Positions 29,801 through 41,729 of a DNA stretch of 64,000 nt are shown here, piece by piece (the first letter of the stretch is position 1; every line of letters begins with the position of its first letter). Position numbers and translations under genes: made by a program. The stretch covers positions 11,082,001 through 11,146,000 of the forward strand of contig NC_132976.1 in NCBI RefSeq assembly GCF_047496725.1, read 5' to 3'. This stretch comes from Anoplolepis gracilipes. Its lineage: Eukaryota; Arthropoda; Insecta; Hymenoptera; Formicidae. The notes under the pieces were generated by a model. The model was not told the DNA's origin and did no database searches. It saw only the letters and a program-made list of their open reading frames with translations.

Positions 29801-32800
29801 CTGCGCTCCGCGCTCAGCCACGGCCGATTACACACCTACGCGTTTTACGAGAGAATCGAGCGGAGCGTCATACAGAAGCCGATATCAATAAGCCAATTTG
29901 TGATCCATATGTCAAGTCATATGCAACGTTAAAACGATATATGCATGCATATGTGTCAGCTATTTCATATTTAGTAAAAAAAAATATTTAAAAAAAAATA
30001 AAAAGATAAAAAAATAAAGCAAGTTTGTTTGCCGACGATTTAAACGTACTTCACATTCCTAGGAAAAGAACCGAATAGCTGAATCTTTACCTTATTAATT
30101 TTAAATACCATTAATTAATTTTTTCTATGTACTTACAGCCTTTCTGGATGTCCACAAAAGGATAAATTAACTCCAGAAAGTAAGTATACTTTCTTAAATT
30201 GATTACTTCTTATTGTAGCTATATAGTGCATCTTCTTTTTGCGAGAGTGTCTTTTTCTCACAACGAGGCGAGGAAGTGAATTTTCATGGAGGATCATTTT
30301 AAACTTTATTTGATTAAATGATCTATTAGTCATCGGGTAACTGAAAAAGAATAATTTCCAAATTAGTTAAAGTTTTCAAATATAACTCTAGTAAACGTAT
30401 TTTCCAATTAAGCATTTTTTAAATGTCAGTAAAAATCCTGAATATTTTTCCTTCGTGTTTTACAAATTAATTGTTTAAATTTTTGCTATAAACTTATAAT
30501 TTTACAACTCATTTAATTTGCGTTTTCTTCAAATCGTTTCCAATTAGTTTCGTCATCCTTAAACGATCATTGTTCTCCGCGACTTCCTCGCCTCATTACA
30601 CGCAACAAAACTGTATCTTTGATACATGAGATCAAATTAGAAGGAGAAAATGGATATTTTCCAGCGATGAGCGCGGTGCACGCGTCGCGTACGCGTATGC
30701 GTGTGTGCGTGTGCGTATGTGTTTATATCTGTCTGTTGTATTCTTTGCGCTTTTCATTTTGCGGGGTAGAGAGCTTTATTTATTGCGTTCCTTTCTGTTT
30801 CAACTTATCATTCTGTTTCGTAGTTCATTATAGTAGAGTATTATCACCACACTCGAGAACTTGATTATATTGGTCGTGGCCTACATGAACTCTCTGGAGA
30901 ACTCGAGACACGGACGGCGCGCGACGAGCCGGTGCATGGTGTATGCGCACACGCCGGACATTTCACACGGAGGACACTTGTGCGATTGAGTATAATTACG
31001 CAACGATCGGCGGAATGATCGATGTACCAGTTTCCGCAACGGCGGATCTCGGCATTAACGACAAATCAAGTCGTTGCGCAGAGAATACGGCGTGGCCCAC
31101 CTGCATATGTAACACCGTACATGTGTGCAGTTGTGTATAATTTTTATTTCTATTTATGGTAAGCTTGTCCTGATTCCTTCATCGAGAACGTAGAACGTAG
31201 AATCTTCTCCAAGGTATCGACAAGGTATTGATTTGTTTTGTTGTTGTTTTTTTTTTTTTTTTCTTTTTTTTTTTTCTTTTTTTTTGCGTTCGCTCGGACA
31301 AACGTTCTCATCGACGTTGCACACTCCCTCACACAGATATTGCAAGTTGTTGTGTTATAATTTTCTATCAATTAATTGATTGTCTTTACTTGTGTTTTTC
31401 TCTCTACCCGCTCGGTATACTTGATTGTACTGTTACACGTCAACTTGCGTTTCACACGTGGTGTGTGACGCCGTGTACTCTGCCTCTTATCATTCTTCTC
31501 TCACCGTTTTCGTTTCTCGTTTTAGTTTCTCTTTCACAATGTGTACTACATACGACTTCCTCTCTTCTTTCTTCTCTATTCAAATTCTTTTACTCTGCTC
31601 ACTTTCGTGAATCGTGGAACGTACCGAAGAGTACTGTTGTAATAACCTAACGTTGATAGATTTCATCTTTCTTCTCTTGAAATTTTCTCCTCCCTTTTGG
31701 GAAACGTGTGGTGCGTAACCGAGATAATTATACTCAACGCATAAAGAGACAGCTCTGAGCCTTACGAACACACACACACACAACCTGCCGCGTGCGTGTG
31801 CGCCGCGTCTCTCTAATTATATATACGTAACGTGCGTGAACGTGTCAAGACGTGATCTGTAATCACGCCGCGTGTCTCTGGGTTCTCGCAGTTCTGGCGA
31901 TGCATGAGACTATATTGAAATGCCCGACGCCTGGTTGCAACGGCCGCGGTCATGTCAGCTCTAATCGGAACACGCACAGAAGCCTGTCCGGATGTCCCAT
32001 CGCCGCGGCCAATAAACAGGCCGCACGCGAGGCACGACAAAAGGCTCAAGGTAAGATGTAGGAAACCCTCGTCTCGTGCGTGTCCAAGATGCGTCGTATA
32101 TGAGAATCCACGCCGGTTCCATGCGACGAGATTAACGCTTAAATGCCGGAGACAGGATAGAGACTGTAATCTTGCGCGTAAGGCACGCATCTCGTGCTTC
32201 GCAGTTCGTTGCGTGTCTTGATTGTTCTTGCTGATGTAATTGCGAGAATAATCGTTGCCATGTTTTCCACGCGGATTTATTCGACACCATTGCATTTGTT
32301 AGAAAAAAATATTACTATACATTAATATATACGCAGTTTATTATTTTTTTTTTTTTATATCTCAGGTTTATCATAGATTTTATAATTTGATTTGAAAGTT
32401 GGGATATGATATATAGATGATTCAGATTAAAGATGTAACAACTTATAAGAAAATTCTTTCCTAAAGTTTTAAAAAAAACTTGTTTTATATCAATGTATAA
32501 TATAAATTTAATTATTAGAAATTATTTAATGTGTAAAAAAAATTACAAATATTGGATATAGATAAAAAGTTGATAAATATATTTTAACCGTATTCAAAAA
32601 GTTATACGCGTACCTTACAAAATCTTTGTTATTATCTGCTTGAGGAGGGATATTCAATCTCACAACAATCGAATAGTTGCATGCTTTATGATACCTAGTA
32701 GGCTTCACAATGCTTCTTCGTAGAAAAAATATAATATTTAATTTATCATATTTTATATCTTTCACACAAAGTCACGAAATCTGTCATCTTGCGCAACTAA

Positions 32801-33723
32801 TAAGTATGAAACTAAGCACACAATTTTTCGCGATAGTGCCAGGAATACCGCCAGAGTACATCAGCACGAATCTACTACCGCCTTCAATGGACACGAAGAG
32901 TTATTCACAGTACGGCTCCGCAACGCAAGACACGAAGCCCATACTTAGTAGCCTGACTTACGATTACTATTCGTCGACGAAAAACACTGGGATTAATGTG
33001 AAGCCTCCGAAAACGCCGGAGGATAACAGTACGTCGCGTCCCGCGAAGGTACCGAAAACGGAGAATATGACTCTCAGCAGCAGTTGTTGCAACACATTGT
33101 CCATGAGGAACCAAAACACGGGCGAACTTCTGGTCCCGAAGACAGAGGACGCCGCGTCCTGTAGAGTAAACTCACCCCCGCCGCCGCCACCCCCCGCAGT
33201 ACGACAGACGTACGATTCTTACATGAGTCAAGATTCGAATTCCTCGTCCATGTCGTCTATGGACGCGATGGGCACGAGACCATCCATAGGAGCGACGATT
33301 CATCATCCCAGCCAGCATCCGACGCATCATGTCCTACCGATGCAGCCGGTCGCCTACCCGATGTCGATGGTTGAGGACACTAGAATGAGTCATCAAATGT
33401 CTCAGAGATCTCCTTACGAGCCTACCGCCATGATGGCCGCGGCAGCGGCCGCGGCGGCTGCTGCAACCACCACGGAAGAGCTCTATCATCATAGATCGGC
33501 CGAACACGCGAGGGCATATATGCATCCTGGCGCGAGCAATATCGCGCGACCAGTTGTAACATATTCCAACGATATAGCAGCTGGTAGAGGTTACGAGAAC
33601 GCGGTGGCTACCGCAGCTAATCATCGACCCTACGACCCTGGTACCACCGCGACGTACGAGAGATACGATACGCAATCGTGCGCGCCTATCCCGTCTCAAC
33701 AACAACAGCAGCAACAGCAGCAG

Positions 33724-33757
<34 letters not shown>

Positions 33758-36700
33758 TTCACTCGAGAGCGAATATGTATTACCTGGGTCAAACCGGTAT
33801 GACACCCGAAGAGCAGGAACGAGTTTATCATCAAGAAGCAGCGGCGGCCGCGCAACAGCATCAGATGGCTATGGCCGCCGCTACGGCGGCCGGGATGATC
33901 AAGACTGAAGATGGTAATTTGTTCGAAATCGTCTCAGCAAGCGTTCAAGATTCATCCGTAACTAAACGTTGCGTCTCCGTGGATGTTGCAGTGAAATGCG
34001 TTACGGTTGCGCAGATACAGCAGATGCAGAAACCTGGCGGACCGCCAACCTCACCCGGAGGATCGGTGATGGATCTCTCTACCTCCAGCGTCACCTCTAC
34101 TAGTCCGCAGGTTAGTCGAGTAGTGGATATGCGCGAAAAAAAAAAATAAATTTTTATTACGTTTACTTATAACTGTAAACTGATGTAATTTACAGGCGCC
34201 TCCCTACGGGTCAAACAGCCTCAGTCCGCAATACGGAGGAGGACAAACGGTGGGCAGCAGCCCTCAAGCTGCAGCGAGTCCCCACTTGACGGCTAGTCCT
34301 CAAGTTCCTAGTCCTCAGGGTCAAACTCTCGATCTTAGCGTTAATAGACTGCATAGGTATTTTCATCACTCTTTCATATCAATATAACGAGAATAAAACT
34401 TTGAAATTTCAGATAAAATATTTCAAACATTTTTATTATATAAATTCATATCGGTAAAATGTTTTTAAATTATATAAAATATTCAATATATTTTTATTAT
34501 AAAATTTTGTAAATTATCCCTCTTACATACATAATATTAACTAAGTAAAAAAGATTTATACATTTACTGTATCGCAGCGGTGCACCGAGTCCGCAATATT
34601 CCACCGGCCACGGCGAAGCCGTCGCGGTTCCGGTAGGACCGGGTTTTCCCGCTCCTCGACCGATCGAAGAACAGACCGAGCCCGTTGATTTCTCAACTGC
34701 GAACGAGCCGGTCAATTTCAGCGGGGGTCCGGGGATCAGGCCTGTACCCGGGTTTCCGCCACCTGGGGTGCACGTCGCGGCGTACAGTCGCGAAAGCACG
34801 CCTGACAGCGGGGGTTCCCATTACATAGACGCCTACCGAGATCCCACTGGTAAGTTATCATCGTTTATCCGCGGACAATTCGCGATCCGCATTCCGAAGA
34901 CGCTTTATGATCCGCGACTGCTTTCTTCTTGTAATCATATTTAATAATATGCGATTCATATTGAAAAATGATAAAAATTTTTATAATTTGTAAAATTTTT
35001 GCAAAATGTATTTTACGCTTGTTGAAATGGCTTTTGAAACATCTCTATTAGATTTATATATCGCGATAAAATGTTTTTAAATTATATAAAATATTTAACA
35101 TATATATAATTATATAATATGTTTAATTACATATAAAATATATATTTAAAAAACTATATTTATAAAACCATTACGTCTATCTCTGCTTTGAAGTAACTAT
35201 GAAGTAAAAACTATGAAAAATTCATTTTGCACAGTATTTTGACACCAGAAGCATTATGTGCTCGTTGAAATACTCGTAGCAAATAATGCATCATCTTTGA
35301 TTAGACTTTATATGTAATGTTGAACTATAATTTATTGAGAAAATTTAACAACGAATACGAACAGTAACCTAACCGTAAGATAATGTCCGGCGAAAATGAG
35401 ATAGGACGAAAAAACAAACATGCGTGGAGAAGGGCGCAACAACGTGTCCTTAACACTATAAATTTTAGCCAGCGTATACGGCAGGAGATACACGCAAAGC
35501 GTTAATGTGTCCTTACACGGGCGTCGTGTAACGTCAGGCGATAGCGGTGGCGACGAGGAGGAGGTTACGTGGATGAGGGATTCGGAAGAGAACAAAGAGC
35601 CCGACGCCCCCGGGGGTCGGCTAGGATGGCGAGGGACGGAGATGGGGGTGAGGGACGATACGCGGTTACAACCGTCGAATAAAAATTCACCAGAACAGTA
35701 CATGACTGCCATAATAGGCACCTATGGCCGAACTCTCATTTTCCTCGGTCTCTCTGTGCCTTGGCATTCCAAACCCGCGGTCCATTCTACCCCTCTCATC
35801 TCTTCCTCCTTCTCTCTCCCTCTGATCGTCCCCCCGTTTTCTCCGTTTCTCTCTCTCTTTCTCTTTCTCTCTTTCCCTCCGTCCTTTGGCCTGAATGTGC
35901 ACCCCTTCCCGTCGAACCACCCCCCTGTGACGGTACACGGCCATTGTTAATTATCAATATTTCGCGTACACGTAGCGACGGCAAAAGTCCGGCGCGGCCG
36001 ATATTGTGCGGACTCTGACGCTGGGGAGTAGTTATTGAAATTGAAACATTCGAGCACACACAGCACCGTGTTCCCCGGCCTCGACGCATACACGTGCGTG
36101 TCCGCGCGACGTCGAGCTCGCGCGCGCGCGCACAGTCGGCCTTCAGTCCGTCGGCTATTTGCACTGTGTGCTCTCTCGACAAAATGAATTCTTGCCAGTA
36201 AATAAACGTGTAGATTTTACAACAGTTAATCAAGCAGCGGGCTGCTCCTGCAGCGCGCCTGTGTTAGCGCTATTTCCGTGGTTCCCGTTCGAGCGCGATT
36301 ACATGGCACGCATGTACGTATTTAGATCAAGTGTCCCAAAAATCGTACGCTTTCTCTGTACCATAAAAGTCGAATTGATTTTCTTCCTTTGTAATAATAT
36401 TCTTTATTATCATGGTATCAGTAATTTTTGAGTTATGTATAATAATTGATCGAAAATGTAATTGATAGAAAAAAATTAATAGATTGCGTGATGAAATAAA
36501 TTTATAAAAAACTTAGAAAGAAATAAAAAGATAAAAAGTAGAATAAGATAACGAAATCTCTTCCCTCGATACATTTTACGAATTGACATAATACCCCTTT
36601 ATTATTAATATAAATTTATTTTAATATTGTTATTATTATATGTATATATATTATTATTTAATATTATATGTATGTTATTCATTTAACATCGAAGAAGTAA

Positions 36701-39700
36701 AAAGTTAGTAATTAAAATTTTTTATTAAAACTATTTTCAAAGATGAAAAATATCAAGTTATGAAATTTTATATAAAACAATGCGATGTAAAAATTTGATA
36801 GACAATTTATTTTATGACAAATACAATATTTAGCACTTGTCATCTGTTTACTTTTAGAGAATTATTATCTTATTTATGTAATTTCTTGTACGTCAGGTTA
36901 CGGACCGATGAGTCCTCATCCAGGATATGGAATGACCGGCGTTCAACCCGAATATCCTGGAAACACGTACACTCCCTATCCTACTGCAGGTTACAATTGC
37001 GGTGGAACTTACCCGGGTGGTCCAGTGACTTCCGGTTATCAGATTCCAGCGGGCTATACTCCGGCACCCTGCTACAGCATGCCACCCCCACAGCACACGG
37101 TTGGACCTCTCGATAAACCATCCGGCAAGGATGACAGGTAGGATATTTCTTTTTTCTTCTTTGAGTGACGTAATTATGGGCAACTCTTGTCCGACTCATA
37201 ACAAACTGTTATTTTCGTTCTGTAAATATAATTTTATGTTTGTTAGTAAAATAAAAAATGTAATTTTAAATTAATTGATCAGAGTAGAGCTTTATTTGAA
37301 AATATTTTTTTCTCGATAGATTTCGATTAAAAATTCTGCATATTATTGACCGACATTCTCATCGTATATTTAGCATTTTATGCAATTTTTTATTACAAAC
37401 TTATGTTCACATTTGAATATATATATTTGACATTTATTTTAATCTAAAACTCAATTTTAAAGAGAAAATTGATCGTCATGAGAGAGTTATTTTTTAAATG
37501 CTAAATATGAGATGAAAATAGAAATTATCATATTTATAGCATAAAGTAGCATTGTTTGAGAATACGTCCACACGTCGTGCAGGCGAGCATCGCGAGTTCT
37601 CGCCTTGATACTTACTTGCCTTGCGGAAAGGATCGCACAAATCCTTCACGCGATAGATTCGTGGCCGAAAAGGCGTGGAGGCGGCGGCGGCGGCGGTGGC
37701 GGCTAACATCAGCGACGGAGGGCGAGAGGAAAAGGGGGCAAAACTCTCGCGCACACCTCCATTTTGTTAATTAAAGTAATTACTCTTCGTACCAAAAGTG
37801 CCAACCTTATTCTAATTGACGTGAAGCTCGGCGCGGTATGGAGAAGGCGCGGTTGGGCGTATAAGAAGAGAGAATGAGGATGAGGCTCGAGTGGAAAACG
37901 TGCGCGCGCGCGGGGCGAGAAAGGGGTTGAGAGAGTACGGAGGCGAAGCAGGATAAGGTTAAAATGAGAGGTGGGGTATAATCAGTTGCCACCGCACTGG
38001 ATTATGGGCCGAGACCCTGCGTCGTCTCCCGTCGTGGGTTAGAACCCCTGGAACACACTTGCTCGGCTACCTCGAGGCAAAGTTGCTTTCGTCCCTTTTG
38101 TAACTTTAGCGCGGTCCAAAATTTGATGCGTCGCGTTCCGTGGATCTCACGAATGTCTCCTCGATGGACAAAGATGCGAAAATTACGAATCTTCTATATC
38201 GGTAGCTGAAAAAAAAACATTTATTATTAGTAATACTTTATTTGCACCAGTACTGTAAAAAGGAAAAATATTACTTTTTTCTTGGGTCATTTAACATAAA
38301 CAAATTTTTAATTAGTCTTATAGGAGAGGAAGAAACCAATCCTACCCCCCCTAACCTCGCCATGAGAGTTCTTTTTTTATTGCAATATATACCTAATAAA
38401 ATATCTCGTATTTTTTAATTATCTTAAAAATTAATGATGATTTAATAATTTTACTCTTGTGTAAAACTACTTTTACAATTTTATAATTTTATTTTATCTC
38501 ATGATAGTGCAACAACTTTTTATAATATCTAGTTCTTAACAGTAATAGTAGGGCACATGCAATGAAATATATTTTTCGTATTTTTCTTGTTACGCACAAT
38601 GGGGGTTTTTGAAATAAAAAGTATATCCAATCATTTTACGATATTAATCTTTCCACATCTGTGTCCTCCAATCGTTGACTGCATCTTTATTGAAACTATA
38701 TAACGCGGAACACGTTACCGCCAGCTGCAACCTCGGTAAAACCAATCTATATCCGAACTTCAACTTTATTAATGGTGGCGGGCAATATAACTACGGCCCT
38801 TCTCATCCTAACTATATTACCTGTTCTCTCTCGAAAACATTTATTAGTATATCCTGATTCGGGTCGATAGCCTAAACATTAAATACATAAGCTAGATGAT
38901 AAGAAGATAAAAAAAAATTTTATTTTCTTGAACTTAAAATTTTTTAAATTTTCATTTAACTTTAAAAATTTGCAAAGTTTTATTCATCAAAATAAGAGTA
39001 ATTAAATCTTTGGAAAAAAATTAGTTTTATCTCATATCATTATAATCATTATTTATATTATATATATATATATATTTTGGTTTATATTGGCGTATCAGAT
39101 ATTACACACCGTTTCAAATTACAAAAGTCTACAAAAAACCTAATTATATTAAATTACATTTATTTATGGAGGAGAAGGGGACAAGAGAAATATATATTAA
39201 AACATAAAAAAATATTTACATAAAAGGTTAAATGTAAAAAAATATTTCAAAAGGCAATTTATAGAATATCCCCCACGCACATGTATAATGTTATATATTG
39301 ATTATAAAATATCTTGAATAATAAGTTTAATCGCATTTACACAATTTGATTCAACGTTAAAGACGGAGCGAGCGGAGGCTGCAAAAACGCGAAAATAGAT
39401 AGATAGTCCGACAGCGTACCGGTGAATTGCACTCAAGTCCGCATTCCGGCGGCTCTCGGTTGCCCGGCAATATCGCGGCCACTCAAGGACCATCGAGGTT
39501 TCCGAGGTTTTCTCATAGCCGATGGGGGCAGTTTGCCCATCTACGAGACTACGATGAGACCGGAAACAAGAACGAGACGCTCACCCCTTCGACTCAGACT
39601 GGGTGATGTTCCTTCGGTTTGCTCCTCCGTTTCCTCTTTCGCCTTCTCTTTTGCCCCTTTTCATTCGCTTCTCGACATTTTTTCATATCACATCTCATAT

Positions 39701-41695
39701 ACACCGCTCTTCCACTCGCGCCTGAAGAGTTACGAAACGTGATATTAGTTTGCGCCGGTTTTGAGCTACTTTATAAATACTATATACAATTCGTGTTTGT
39801 GTAAAAAGGTGATTTACGACGATTTATCACTGGATGTAGAGTATATCGAATTATGTCAGATAAAATCTGCTCGAGCGCTTTGCAAGTGAAAATTATATAA
39901 TTTTAATCGTTATATTTTACATTAAATTAGTATCGTTAATGAAAAAAGAAATAGATGCAGAAATCAGGTAGAGAGAAACATATATTAAATTCATTGTTAG
40001 CTTTCGCGCTCGAGCAGCGATAATTATCGATGATTCAGTAATCAGCACTTAGTTAGGGAATCTCGATTTGACGATTAATGTTATTCGATGCAGTATGAAT
40101 GTGAGGAGGTACTCGTTGAATTTCGCACCTCGTCCCACCCCTCGTGGTCGCGATGGCAAGGAGCTGATACAGTGTCCCACGTCGTCCTGTGATGGCATGG
40201 GTCATGTTTCAGGGAACTACGCTACCCACAGAAGGCAAGGCAACATCGACATTTACACCAAGGCTTTGACGTGATGAACGCTCGATTATGTATATATCGA
40301 TATGGCGATGCAGCACGCACGCACGCACGCTACATACAGACACGCACACGCATCTATACATACATACGTACAGATAATAAAAAATTAGTGGATATTTAAA
40401 TTTGCTGGTTTTCTTTGATTCACCAATAAAGCCTTAATAAAACATCTTCATTTGAAAGCAATAGATAGCCTGAAACAAATACATATATACATACATACAT
40501 GCATACATACACAATATATATAAACGACATTTAAGTAAATTTACGAATTACATTTACATGGATGGTTCTTGCATCGATGCATATTGATGGTCCGTGGCGT
40601 AGTTGCTTCTTAAGTGTATTGCGATACGAAACATACGTATAGAAATTCTATCTTCTCCTAGTTGAACGGTTGAGTTGTACACTTGTTCGATATTATGTTG
40701 CTACATATATTTATATTTAACATACGTGTGAATATCTCCAGTGGTACTATAGCTCTATCTTGCATAAATATATACGATATATAGTTTTTATTTTTCCATT
40801 ACACAATTCACCTCTCTTTCTCTTTCCCCCTTCATTTTTATACTCCTACGTATCTACGTTTACATTATGCGATATACCAACAGTGTGTAGATGAGCCTCG
40901 TAATTGAATGAACTTTCTTTCTTTTTCTCCTCTCGCTGTTTTTACCCGACCCCTACGAAAAGGGATGCAAAGGCAAAATCAAAGTTCGGCATTGCGAAGA
41001 AATCGGCATTGTGAAATCTTGACCTGCTTTTTCGATCGCGAGACTCATTTGCTTTCGTGCTCATACGTAGTGATTAATCAAACCGACTACCCGTCCGTTT
41101 CGCCGCTTTCGCCAGCCTCGTGTGGGCAGCTTCGTAGCGAACTGTTGCCGATGACCATGTCATAGCAGAACCGTAACGATCAAAGGTACCACGAAACGAT
41201 GTGACATCGCTTTCGTGTGACACACTTCGTGCAAAGTCAATTGGCAATTGGCGAGTTTCATTGGGGTCAGGTGTGAGTGTGCTCCCCGCTCTCCCTTTCG
41301 ATGTTCTTAGAGTAAGACCGATCTTGGATCAGTGCGAGTCCGAAGCGCGATTGATCTTACGAGCGACACCTCATGAGTGATCCAACTGGAACACGGCGTT
41401 GCCATTTGCATGCTACCAACACGATCCGCCTCCCATCATCGATCATAATCCGTGCGACATTCGAGGGCGTCCTCAGAGAGGGTAAGACTCGGAGTTTCGA
41501 TCGTTGGCGTGAACGATCGAGATCGGTAATCGAACAACATGCGAGTCTTAAGTCTCCCTTTCCCTGAATGTCTTCGTTCGAACTGGACGCAAGGCAAGTC
41601 GTCCGAAACTAAATCGTAAATTTAAACCAGTGCTGATTCGCTGCACTGATCTCGGTGAGCCAACGTCTCTCTTGTCATTTCAATGATTATAATAA

Positions 41696-41729
<34 letters not shown>

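Noticed and set aside
32710..32842. In-frame ATGs upstream of exon 5 as an alternative protein start
   Set aside because: The acceptor at 32,842 joins exon 4 in phase and the upstream residues are hydrophobic AT-driven codons; no promoter signal was seen.
33334..33861. 175-codon minus-strand open frame with a poly-Leu run
   Set aside because: It is the antisense shadow of exon 5; the Leu run is the complement of the poly-Gln codons.
35507..36233. Long overlapping frames on both strands in intron 7 (129 to 147 codons)
   Set aside because: They arise from pyrimidine-rich and CG/CA repeats, show Arg/Glu or Ser/Phe runs, and have no domain; the intron borders around them are well supported.
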